Below, one piece after another: positions 8,672 through 19,400 of a stretch of 64,000 nucleotides of DNA. Below the pieces are notes generated by a model. The model was not told the origin of the DNA. It worked only from the letters and a program-made list of their open reading frames with translations, and searched no databases. This stretch comes from Pictodentalium vernedei (lineage: Eukaryota > Mollusca > Scaphopoda > Dentaliida > Dentaliidae), in assembly GCA_031216915.1 (NCBI GenBank), contig CM062297.1:531610971-531674970 (forward strand), in the 5' to 3' direction. Made by a program: the position numbers and the translations under genes. Position 1 is the first letter of the stretch; every line of letters starts with the position of its first letter.

Positions 8672-9703
8672 ATGACAGTGGACACAATTTCTAACTGCAG
8701 GAAGTCCTCCTCTTCATTGAATTACGCAGCAAAGTGGAGGGTTTTCTTCCGTTGGTGTCAGGATCAGTCGATAGACGTTTATGATCCTTCCATACCAAAT
8801 ATTTCCTGGTCTACTTGTTTAACAATCTCAAACTGCAGCCCATCACTATTAAGGGCTATAGGTCTATGTTATCAGACACTTAACGTTCATCATGATAAAT
8901 TGGCTATTGGATCTAATGCTTCATTGTCCAAGCTGGTTAGAAATTTCTCTATTAATAGAACTAGAATCCTCCAATTAATTCCTAAATGGAATTTGGCTTG
9001 GGTTCTGTTGAAGCTTAAAGAAGCTCTGTTTGAGCTGTTGGACATTGTAGAGTTCAAATTCTTGACCTATAAAACTGCATTTCTCTTAGCCTTTGCATCT
9101 GCTAGAAGAGTTAGTGAACTTCATGCCTTATCGGTTGATGAATCTCACTACCGTAGTGTGGGTAATACCATTACCCTGACTACGGAAGTGGGATTTCTGG
9201 CTAAGAATCAGACTCTGGACAAACGACCTGAGCCTATTATCATTAAGGCTCTGTCGTCCTCCGACAACCGTAGACCTTCGCTGTGTCCAGTCAGGGCTAT
9301 GCGCATATATAAATGTCGATCAGATTTTATTAGGAAAGAAAGAAAACGTTTCTTTCTTTCTTTGATTCCTAACAGGAAAGATATTTCTGTTCATTCAGTA
9401 GCTAGATGTATTCAGTTGGCAATATGTATTGCCTATGAAAATCTATCTTCGGATCAACGTTCTGTTAATAAGATATCAGCGCATGATCAATGTTCTGTTA
9501 ATAAGATATCAGCGCATGAAGTTAGAGCGCTGTCCACTTATTGGGCTTCTTCTAACAGTATAGCCATTACTGATCTCATGAAGGCTCCATACTGGACACA
9601 GCCCTCTACATTTACCAAGTTTTACCTAAGAAATTTAGAGTCCATCTCCAGTGACCTTAGATCTTTAGGTCCTCTTTCTGTTGCTCAGAATGTCGTCCTT
9701 TAA
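8672..9703 (+). pseudogene. Near-open DIRS tyrosine recombinase (copy B)
   Basis: An open frame of 343 codons with an ATG at 8672. The catalytic set is kept: 'SARRVSELHAL', 'HEVRA', 'YWTQP' and Tyr in 'KFYLRN'. Two lesions make it doubtful. Around 8800-8890 a deletion and a later compensating change replace the normal N-terminal sequence by an out-of-frame patch. A 33-bp perfect-length tandem duplication just before the catalytic His repeats 'SVNKISAH' (about 9453-9518), which inserts 11 residues next to the active site. It is probably inactive, although still open; I call it a pseudogene because the rest of B is broken. Confidence 0.75.
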
Positions 9704-9861
9704 TGGTTTCATCTATAGTTATTTAGGCAGCCCGTTCCAGCAGTGACGCTGTTCCGGTGCCCTCTTCGTTCTGAGGACATGTATCTCAGAACAAGGGGAA
9801 AGAGTGGGGGATACGTTTTTTCTCCCCACGCCCTCCCCCACCTCCACCCCCCCCCACCCCC

Positions 9862-10462
9862 CCACACACACACACTATATGTGAAACATACGTGATGATT
9901 ACGCGTGTCCCGGGTGAGACAGCAGGGTGGGATATTTCTATCCCACCCACTCCACGTGACATACTCATTTGCATATTTTATTACGTCACCAAAACTATTT
10001 TATCATCGTCTGCACAATTGTAAATAAACAAAATGGCTTCATGATTCCTCGCATGTAATCCACGTGCCATTCAAAATCAACAGTGTTCAGTTGTTTCAAC
10101 CCCATGTTTCTCTGCAGATTTTAATAATATCACTGCGCAAATTTATTGATTGATCAATAATGCCCTTTACATTAGAGTTAGCATGCGCAAATTCATTAAC
10201 CCCTTAACGGACAGTGTTACAAATCAATTTTTTAGTATATACCTATTTTTCGAAAAACTACGATTTGATAAATTGGGTATGTCAGCACGTGACCGCCAAT
10301 TATCTATAATAAAAATCTATAAAAATCATCCTCGATGAGTCTGAAGGTGGGAATGGGGAAATCTCACCCTTGGGCAAGCCTTGGGTCTGGTTCAAATATC
10401 TTGCCCCTCGCATGAGATTTCCCCATCCCACCTCCAGACTCATCGGGGATCATAATATTCCC
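9862..10462. repeat. Unclassified insertion in DIRS B 3' region with foldback
   Basis: Copies A, C and E pass directly from the G-tract to 'CTTTATAGTGAAAAGCAAGG', whereas B has about 600 extra bases here. The insert begins after a C-rich and (CA)n run, contains a short inverted repeat around 'GGGTGGGATATTTCTATCCCACCC', and has a longer imperfect foldback at 10331-10449 (arms starting 'GATGAGTCTGAAGGTGGGA' and ending 'CCACCTCCAGACTCATC'). I cannot assign it to a family; no coding capacity is visible. Confidence 0.55.
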
Positions 10463-10968
10463 TTATAAACATCTGGCTTTATAGTGAAAAGCAAGGAAAA
10501 CCTCTGGTGTCAGTAGTCCTGAGTCAGTGCTGGGATGGTATTAATGTGTAGCTCGGTGTGAAGCAATAACTATGTCTCATTTATGTACTGTTTTTAAAGT
10601 GTAGCTCACTGTGAAGCATTTATATATGTCACGTGTCAAACGGGCATTAATATACAATCCTCGGACACTTTTAAAAGAGTATAAAGAGTCTCATTCTCTG
10701 GACTATCTTCATATATTGGCTTTCTTTAACCGAATTAGCATAACGGGTTATGCTGGCATTAAATGGAGAATGACATATTATGTAATACTCAATTACATTG
10801 TTGGTGTTATGTCTTTCTCGTTTCTCGTAAATGAGAAAGACATATATAATTCCTATCTTCTCCTATTCTCCTGTAGGAGATATCCTTTACTGAAGTGATT
10901 GAGAGATTGGGTTTTCCTTTTTGCCCTAGGCCCTCCAGCCTTTTTACGATTCAGCTAGTCTGGGCCAT

Positions 10969-11037
10969 TGGTTGTTGTATAAAATATTATAAATTTTAAG
11001 TAATTTTAATATTTTTTATACTTACCAATGGCCCAGT
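10969..11037 (+). repeat. DIRS ICR, copy B
   Basis: Equivalent of 3943-4030 in copy A. It reads 'GCTAGTCTGGGCCATTGG' outward, an AT-rich centre, then the reverse complement of B's own right end. It carries the B-specific variant 'GCTAGTCTGGGCC', which is repeated in B's right terminus at about 13338. Confidence 0.8.
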
Positions 11038-13396
11038 CGGGTATGGCCCTCCCACGAGTGGGCACTCACACCTCCCCGCTGTTTACAACATTAAACAGGC
11101 AATTATAGAAAGAATGATGGTTGGCGCCAATTTTGGTGTCTTCCTGGATACTGCGCATGCGCAGTTCTGAAAAGTATGAAGGACCAGGTTGGACATTATT
11201 TTTTCGGTTTTACATGCAAATTTGGGGGATTGGGGGGCAAAATTTGTGTTTGGCCCTGGATTAATTTTTAGCTCAACTTTGGCGAAGCCAAATTTGAGCT
11301 TATGCCATGGCCAGTTGTCCGTCTGTCCGTCAACAATTCAATACGGCTCAGGCTAGAGGCCATATTTATGAACCGATCTTTACGAAACTTCTTGGGTACC
11401 TTTGTTATGACTGTGAGACGAGAACGAGTGTTTTGGGGTCTGATCCGAAATTCAACTTGGCCGCTGGCGGCCATTTTGTACAGACTTAGGTGAAATCAGA
11501 TTTTTGCGCAAAACTTCCATATGAAAGCGCTGATTTGAATAATTTTTTGTATGAATGTTTAGTACCATGGGATACATCACATATAATACGGGGTTTTTTC
11601 TTGTACGTAAATTATGCAAATTAGACTAACTTTGATGCATTTAGTGTTGCTTTCAGCACTGTAAGTGTAAATGCCAATACGGCTCGGGCTAGAGGCTGTA
11701 TTTATGAACCGACCTTTATGAAACTTCTTGGGTACCTTTGGTATCACCGTGGGACGAGAACGAGTGTTTTTGGGTGCGGTCTGAAATTCAAGATGGCCGA
11801 TGGCAGCCATTTTGTACAAAATTAGGTGCAATCAGATTTTTGCACAGAACTTCCATATGAAAGCGCTGATTTGAAAATTTTTTTGTGTGAATGCTTAGTA
11901 CCATGGGATACATCACATATAATACAGGTTTTTTTCTCGTGCAGAAATTATGCAAATTAGATGAACTTTGATTTTTTCAGTGCTACTTACACACAGTAAG
12001 TACACATGTCAATACGGCTCGGGCTACAGGCTGTATTTATCAACCGATCTTCACGAAACTTCTTGGGTACCTCTGTTATCACCTTGGGACGAGAATGAGT
12101 GTTTCTGAGTGCGGTCCAAAATTCAAGATGGCTGCCAGTGGCCATTTTGTACCGAAATTAGGTCCAATCAGTTTTTTGTCACAACTTCTATACAGCTCGT
12201 ATTTATGAACTGATCTTCACGAAACTTCTTGGGTACCTTTGTTTTCACCTTGGGACAGGAATGAGTGTGTTTTGGGGTGCCTTTGTTATCACTATGCTAT
12301 GAGAACAAATATTTTGGGGTTCAGTCAGACCCACTCTGGGACTCGAAGATTTCTTTTCTAGTTTAGCATCTGACTGTCACCCACCTTTACAATACTTATA
12401 CATTTGTTACAAATCCTTTTTTTGTACACAACTTCTATACGGCTCAGGCTAGAGGCTGTATTTATGAACTGACCTTTATGAAACTTTTTGGGTACCTTTG
12501 TTATCACTGTGGGATGAGAACGAGTGTTTTTGGGTGTGGTCCGAATTTCAAGATGGCCACCAGCAGCCATTTTGTACCAAAATTGGTGCAATCAATCTTT
12601 TGTACAGAACTTCTGTATGAAAGTTCTGATTTGAATAAATTTTTGTATGAATGTTTAGTAAAATGGAATACATCACATACAGTACGGGTTTTTTTCTCAT
12701 GCAGAAATTATGCAAATTAGATGAATTTTGATTTATTTAGTTCTACTTATACACTGTAAGTGCACATGTCAATACGGCTCGGGCTAGAGGCTGTATTTAT
12801 CAACCGATCTTCACGAAACTTCTTGGGTACCTTTGTTATCACCTTGGGATGAGAATGAGTGTTTCTGAGTGCGATCCAAAATTCAAGATGGCTGCCAGTG
12901 GCCATTTTGTACCGAAATTAGGTCCAATCAGTTTTTTGTCACAACTTCTATACAGCTCGTATTTATGAACTGATCTTCACGAAACTTCTTGGGTACCTTT
13001 GTTTTCACCTTGGGACAGGAATGAGTGTGTTTTGGGGTGCCTTTGTTATCACTATGCTATGAGAACAAATATTTTGGGGTTCAGTCAGACCCACTCTGGG
13101 ACTCGAAGATTTCTTTTCTAGTTTAGCATCTGACTGTCACCCACCTTTACAATACTTATACATTTGTTACAGGCTACGGTCAGTATTTATGTACAGACCG
13201 TTACAATACTTCATATGTACCTTTGTTATCAGGTCATTACCTCGATGTTTGTCATTGCTGTGTCACATACTATACATGTACATGTCTTAACAAGTTGAGC
13301 TACAGTGTCATTGACACTTTCATTGAGTTAGCACCAGCTAGTCTGGGCCATTGGTATGCCTAAGTATAAAAAAAATACAAATTACTTAAAATTTAT
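11038..13396 (+). repeat. DIRS right inverted terminal repeat, copy B (interrupted)
   Basis: The terminal repeat starts with 'GGCCCTCCCACGAGTGGGC' and includes 'TTGGCGCCAATTTT' and 'CTGCGCATGCGCAG'. It breaks off at 11269 where a Helentron-like element is inserted, and resumes at 13325 with 'GAGTTAGCACCAGCTAG'. The splice-donor-like GGTAAGTAT of other copies is altered here (GGTATGCCTAAGTAT). Confidence 0.75.
11270..13324 (+). mobile_element. Non-autonomous Helentron-like element with internal tandem repeats
   Basis: The left end 'TTTTT|AGCTCAACTTTGGCG' and the right end 'AGTTGAGCTACAGTGTCATTGACACTTTCATT|G' are partly complementary, and the right end holds a compact hairpin AGTGTCA-T-TGACACT just inside the terminus. 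The same two ends delimit 43801-46828 and 44048-45248. The interior is tandem units of about 335 bp ('CGGCTCGGGCTAGAGGC', 'AAACTTCTTGGGTACCT', 'CAAGATGGC' followed by 'CCATTTTGTAC'), plus a 760-bp repeat of positions about 12005-12410 at 12765-13170. Short antisense and sense ORFs inside are by-products of the repeat. A 3' hairpin, no visible target duplication and no transposase fit Helentron/HINE-type elements; the class is inference. Confidence 0.65.
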
Positions 13397-13774
13397 CATT
13401 TTCATGGAATCAACAGTGTAGCAGAATGTTGGAAGTGAATAACGGTGGTTTTGGATGTTCAGGGCTGTAACTTTATAATTTTTATATAAAATTATTCATG
13501 TTTCCTATTTTCGGGATATGCGCCTGAATGTCGTCATTTTTACTACGACTCCACTGTTGTTTTGTTAGTGTTACTTCCCTTTCCTCTCTTGAACCCTCCT
13601 GTTAGATTCCCAAACTCTTACGGCTTTTTTATTGAGAATTTTTTATTAAAATTCTTGGGAGTTTAACTTGTTTTACGGAATGAGTATTCCGTTTATTCCC
13701 CATGTTTACGTCCTGTTCGTTTACTGTTCAGGATATTTTGTATTCTTGCATCTTCTACGAGATGCATTGTTTTT

Positions 13775-15797
13775 ATGCCCCCGAAAATTTTTTTTGAGGG
13801 GTGTATAGTGGAGGTCTCCGTCCGTCCGTACGAACATTTTGTATTATAACTCGAACATCAGTTGTCGGATTTTAATGTTTTTTGGTATGGTGATAGGGCA
13901 GCTTGGGGGAATGGATGCCCTTGTACCTAGGGTTTCGTCCGACAAAGCTTACAGGAGTTATGTCCCTTATTTACTTTTTCTGTCCGTCCGTACGAACATT
14001 TTGTATTATAACTCGAACATCAGTTGTCGAATTTTAATGTTCTTTGGTATGGTGATAGGGCACCTTGAGGGAACGGATGCCCTTGTACCTAGGGTTTCGT
14101 CCGACAAATCTTACAGGAGTTATGTCCCTTATTTACTTTTTCCGTCTGCCGTACGAACATTTTGTATTATAACTCGAACATCAGTTGTCGGATTTTAATG
14201 TTCTTCGGTATGGTGATAGGGCATCTTGGGGGAACGGATGCCCTTGTACCTACGGTTTCGTCTGACAAATCTTACAGGAGTTATGTTCCTCATTATCCTT
14301 TTTCGTCCGTCCGTACGAACATTTTGTATTGTAACTCGAACATCAGTTGTCGGATTTTAATGTTCTTTGGTATGGTGATAGGGCAGCTTGGGGGAATGGA
14401 TGCCTTTGTACCTAGGGTTTCTTCTGACAAATCTTACAGGAGTTATGTCCCTTATTTACTTTTTCCATCCGTCCGTACGAACATTTTGTATTATAACTCA
14501 AACATCAGTTGTCGGATTTTAATGTTCTTTGGGATGGTGATAGGGCAGCTTGGGGGAACGGATGCCCTTGTACCTAGGGTTTCGTCCAACAAATCTTACA
14601 GGAGTTATGTCCCTTATTGACCTTTTTCGTCCGTCCCTACGAACATTTTGTATTATAACTCGAACATCAGTTGTCGGATTTTAATGTTCTTTGGTATGAT
14701 GATAGGGCAGCTTGTGGGAACGGATGCTCTTGTACCTAGTGTTTGGTCCGACAAATCTTACAGGAGTTATGTCCCTTATTTACTTTTTCCATCCGTCTGT
14801 ACGAACATTTTGTATTATAACTCGAACATCAGTTGTCGGATTTTAATGTTCTTTGGTATGGTGATAGGGCAGCTTGGGGAAACGGATGCCCTTGTACCTA
14901 GGGTTTCGTCTGACAAATCTTACAGGAGTTATGTCCTTTATCCTTTTTCATCCGTCCGTACGAACATTTTGTATTATAACTTGAACATCAGTTGTCAGAT
15001 TTTAATGTTCTTTGGTATGGTGACAGGGCAGCTTGAGGGAACAGATGCCCTTGTACCTAGGGTTTTGTCTGACAAATCTTACAGGAGTTATGTCCCTTAT
15101 TTACTTTTTCCGTCTGTCCGTACGAACATTTTGTATTATAACTCGGAACATCAGTTGTCGGATTTTAATGTTCTTTGGTATGGTGATAGGGCAGCTTGGG
15201 GGAAGGGATGCCCTTGTACCTAGGGTTTCGTCTGACAAATCTTACAGGAGTTATGTCCCTTATTTACTTTGAAAATTGATGATTTTTTGGTTTCCTACCA
15301 ATTAAAATTGTTTAGCTGAACCGATGAGTTTCAAATTTTATATGCTGATTACTCATGTCAAAGTACAGGTCGGTTTCAATTTGAGGTTTGACTTGGCAAT
15401 TTTTGATGCAGTTATGCCCCCTTCTACTTTTTCACTGGTTTGAGAATTTTTAACAAAGGTATGTACTATTCCTATTTTTGCCTCTTTGAGTTATTATTCA
15501 ATATGGCACCATTCAAGTCATCTGCAATTATTTTTATAACTTTTTCTCTATTACTGTCTCCTTAGTGCTGTTCTGCAATGTAGCAGCAGTGAAGCTGCTG
15601 TCTGTTGTTACAAAACATATTAACAAAATATAAGTAATAATAATTTTATTGGCACTTTGCCATTCCTTACTGTTGTTCTGCAATGTAGTGTTGTTCCGCA
15701 ATGTAGCAGCAGTGAAGCTGTTGTCTGATTATCCACATGTGAGTACGACTTGGCTACCTTCGGGGGCATTAGCACACGTGTTAGCATTGCTCTTGTT
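13775..15797. mobile_element. Non-autonomous element with 162-bp tandem core and ATGCCCCCGAA ends
   Basis: Inserted in the leader of DIRS G: the uninterrupted leader is seen in copy B at 4570-4640. The left end is ATGCCCCCGAA (13775) and its complement TTCGGGGGCAT lies at 15759-15769, followed by a short palindromic segment 'TAGCACACGTGTTAGCA'. The core is a tandem array. Elements with short inverted ends and a roughly 160-bp repeated core are known from bivalves (pearl/CvA-like); I use this only as a resemblance. Positions 15270-15758 are AT-rich with a partly repeated 'CTGCAATGTAGCAGCAGTGA' segment. Confidence 0.65.
13831..15270 (+). repeat. Tandem array of nine 162-bp units
   Basis: Units start with 'CGAACATTTTGTATTATAAC' at 13831, 13993, 14155, 14317, 14478, 14640, 14803, 14960 and 15122. 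As 162 is 54 codons, one frame repeats a 54-residue unit ('SCRILMFFGMVIGQLGG', 'DALVPRVSSDKSYRSYV') over long stretches, broken only by a few indels and one TGA. I regard this as a stop-free monomer rather than a proven gene. Confidence 0.85.
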
Positions 15798-15941
15798 TCT
15801 TCCTATGAAAATCTAGCTTTGCATCAGGTAGTTGTTGATTGATTACTGACTACTGGCCTCTGCTGTGCCTGTTTGTTTGGTTAGGTTCCGGCTTTTTTCC
15901 TCTTCCCGTTTTCTGTTCAACAACGTTTTGGATACATATTA

Positions 15942-16116
15942 TAGCGGGGGAGGAATTCGTCACATACAGGTGAATTGTGCACTTGGTGATACCTTCTTGA
16001 AATTTGGCACACTGTTAGTGTAGGCTATGAGGTTCTCAAAAACGATCGGCTACAAGTTGACACCGACCGGTGGCGACCAGTAGCGGCACAATCCAAAATG
16101 GCCGCCAGCGGCTGAA
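15942..16116. repeat. Left terminal inverted repeat of Academ-like transposon
   Basis: Aligned with the reverse complement of 22336-22499. Shared blocks in order are TAGCGGGGGAGGAATTCG, 'AATTGTGCACTTGGTGATAC', 'TGAAATTTGGCA', 'GATCGGCTACAAGTTG' and 'ATCCAAAATGGCCGCC'. Small indels separate the two arms. Confidence 0.85.
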
Positions 16117-16226
16117 GGGAACCTCCTTTTCGACGGTCTACCGACTATACATCCGATTGTAAGGGCGCGAAAGTGAACTCTGATCCACGCACGTGTTGGA
16201 AACAGACGTGGGAGATGATGTAGAAT

Positions 16227-16349
16227 AAAACGAGATTCTCTATACGGACGCATCAATTTCTTGGAACTTGAAAAGAGCGTTGTTTCTCCGGGATCAGCGT
16301 CATTCAGGCAAACCTGAATGACGCTGATCCCGGAGAAACAACGCTCTTT
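16227..16349. repeat. Inverted copy of transposase 5' coding sequence plus 37-bp perfect hairpin
   Basis: Positions 16227-16268 are the perfect reverse complement of 16534-16575 inside the transposase coding region (42 of 42). Immediately after, 16272-16308 and 16313-16349 are a perfect 37-bp inverted repeat with the loop CAAA. Both lie between the left terminal repeat and the start codon, so a sense transcript would contain two long perfect duplexes. Confidence 0.9.
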
Positions 16350-16464
16350 ATGAAGCAGTCTCTTTGCCATACAATCTCTTGTTTGGCGTAATTCCGCAAG
16401 CAATTCTGATTTGTCTGTCGAAATTAATTCGAGAACGCGATTGTTCACAAAAATCATTCACAGA

Positions 16465-19400
16465 ATGAGTGAGAATCCTCTTCGTGTACGGACTAGTACT
16501 GACTGGGAACGTTGTTGCTTTTGCCAGCAAGACAGTTCCAAGAAATTGATGCGTCCGTATAGAGAATCTCGTTTTCATGACGCCTATAAAGCTATTGAGG
16601 AAGACATAACGCGCTTCCTAGATAATGGCGTTGAGCTTCCATATAATTTGACCATTGATTGTTTGATGAGAGAGAGTGATGAGTGTATGTCGATGTCACT
16701 GTTGACGAATAAGGCAATATATCATAAGACATGCCGTGACAGTATTCGGACTCACATCGTACAGCGCGTGCTACACAAGCGAGAGCGAAATGAGGCAGTG
16801 GCATCCTGCTCCACGCTGAGTCCTAAAAGAACACGGACAAGTTTTGAATCTGGCTGTGACAGGAAACTGCCCCAGTGTGTTTATTGTCACAAACGCGAAG
16901 GTGACAGCAGTGAGCCTATTTGCAGATCAATGTCTGATAACAATAAACTCAAAATTATGGCAAAGGAAGCCGAGAACTGGGTTGTTTTTTCTCGGGTCAA
17001 TGCAGCATTTGATTCCGCTGCTAGTGATCTTTACTATCACAAAACCTGTTATTGTAAGCTTGCCAATGAAGCACGAGCGGCTAAATCTAAAAAGTCGAAG
17101 AACGCCGAACATTCCGCGTCAGGCCTGCCCTATGACCCTCTCGTTATGGCAGAGCTCATAACATTTGTTGAACACAACGATTCCGCGATGAAGCTTGTCG
17201 ATCTCAAGAATCTGTACAGTCGGAGGTTGAAGCAAGTCGGTTCTGATTGGCTTAGTGAAGAAATACATTCCACTCGATTCAAAGAACATTTGTTGCAGAA
17301 ATTGGGCGATGGCTGGGACGCCTTCACACAGGGTAGAGATGTGTTTATTTCAAGTAGGTTTCGAGTTGGCTCCTTGTTGTCCGAATCTTTAACTCGTATA
17401 GTGTCTGAGGAAGAGGCAAAAAAGATAGTTGATGTGGGTCTTCTTCTGCGTAAACACATACTCATATCTCAAGCTCCTTTCACGGGATCATTTTCATCTT
17501 ATTGCTTGAGCGAGCCTGTACCCAACTCACTCCTGACTCTTCTTAGAGTTCTACTTGAGGGCACATGTAGTATACAGAACTTAGGCGATGATGAGACTGT
17601 TAATGCCAAGACTCGAGTGGCTTGTACTATTTCACAGATGTTGATCAGCAATTCAGCGAAACGCTCCGAACATGCACAAAATGTTCACCAGAGACGTGAC
17701 AGAGAAACTCCAATGCCTCTTTATGTGGGTTTGAAGTTGCATGCCCATGATCGTATGAAAAATCTTATCAGAGATTTTCATCAAATGGGACTCTCTGTCT
17801 CTTATGATCGCGTAATGGATGTTCGCAGGAGTTTCGCGAGAGCTGTTTCACTGCGGTTCAAGAACGAAGGTGTTGTAGTCCCAGCTAACTGCAAACGTAA
17901 TGTTTTCTCGATAGGAACCACTGATAACATTGATGTATCTGGTAGATCTGATATGCATGGTACGTCCATCACACTCATTGGTCAACTGAGCAGGGACAAT
18001 GTGGGTACTGATCCCCCACCACTGAGTTTAGATGTTCCAGAAGACACACAAATTGAACTCCCAGACGACTATGCATTTGTTCCTTTCGTTGAAGACTTTG
18101 GTGGGGACATCAGGCTTGAATCTCCAGATGAATGTAATGTACGGCCCAATGAATATGCAGATTTGAACGTGGGAGAGAATGACTGGTTGTCTCATGTGTC
18201 ACAGATCAGCAATAAAGGGAAGGTTGATGGCAGCTGGCAGCTTGATGAAGTCCCTGTGACCTTTTCAGGCTTCTTTTCAAAACATGAAGATCAAGACAAT
18301 GTCAAACCTCGTGCAGTTATTGGGGTATTCCCTGTTTTCAGTGAGCAGAAAGCGGACTCACTCAGTATGCAGAAGCATGCTATGTATGTGGTCAGGGAAG
18401 CTACTGCTTTCGTAAACCCCGGCCAGATACCTGTCATTGAAGGTGACTGTCCGTTGTATGCCAGGCAGAAAAAATGTCAATGGCTGTTCCCAGAGGAGAT
18501 AGGTGAGGATCGAATGGTGTGTATGATTGGATTCCTGCATCTTGAAATGTGCACCCAAGAAGCTGGTGGTAAGCTTATGGGTGGTTCTGGTTGGGAGCGA
18601 ATGTTTCACCTCGCAAAGATATTCACACCCGGTGTAGCATCATCCCTACTTGGTGGGAAACATGTCAAGAGGACGCGACAGGCATATCTTCTCACTCTAG
18701 CTTGGCTTGAGATCCTCAGAAAGAATGCTTATGAGATTTACTGTCAGCAGACTGGGCCCCATGAGTCATTTGAAATGTGGGAACAGAGGATTCTTTCACA
18801 ATCTCCAACTGCGCGCTATTGGGGTGAAATCGTTCGGAACTTTCTCTTGACAAGCTGTCAATTCGTTCGGAACCAACGAATCGGTAACTGGCCTGGTACA
18901 CTGTGTTCTATCGATGAGTTGTGCAGTTACTTTTTTGCCCTAGGACATACAAATTATTGTCGGTGGGTCCCCGTATTTCTGAGAGACATGTCTCAGCTAC
19001 CCAGGCGGCATCCTTCAATCCACAACAAATTCATGGAAGGCCATTTTGTGGTCCAGCGTAGTGAGAGGAAGTTCAGTATGATGGGTTTAGATCAGAGCCA
19101 AGAACATAGTATCCAACTACTCAAAGAAGACAGTGGTCCAAAAGGTCTCTATGGCCAGGCTGAAGAGAAAGTCGTTATTGAGCTTTCAAGGTCAGAAGTT
19201 CTGCGTGTTATAGATGAGTATGAATATGCAAGTTTCCACACAACATCATCAGATAACACGGAACACCCGGAAAGTTCGGTATCAGAGCAGAAAAAATTTC
19301 TGAATCAATTGAAATCTCTCCTCGATCTGGTGAATCAGGGACTCATTATCAACCCTTATGATGAAACTAGTGGTCAGCTGGTGACATTAGATACTGGTGA

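Larger units (their letters stand above)
4334..13396 (+). mobile_element. Degenerate DIRS copy B, host of insertion A
   Basis: B is an older DIRS of a slightly different subfamily ('CTGGGCCATTGG' where A, D and E have 'CTGGGTCATTGG'). Its visible part starts at 4334 in the middle of the 5' leader, because A inserted there; the left end is outside the window. The leader (4334-5010) aligns with 60890-61578 of copy D. Then follow broken gag, broken RT-RNase H, a nearly open recombinase, a 3' region with an insertion (about 9862-10462), the ICR (10969-11037), and a right terminus split by a Helentron-like element (11270-13324). It ends at 'AAAATTTAT' (13396), directly against the 5' leader of a third DIRS (G). 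Confidence 0.85.

Noticed and set aside
14104-15223. Tandem 54-residue repeat protein as a real gene
   Set aside because: The frame is broken by indels between units and no start, splice or domain evidence exists; kept only as a low-interest note.
16050-16457. Minus-strand ORF of 135 codons containing 'SSKKLMRPYRESRF', the same residues as the transposase
   Set aside because: It is explained by the 42-bp inverted copy of transposase coding sequence, not by a second gene.
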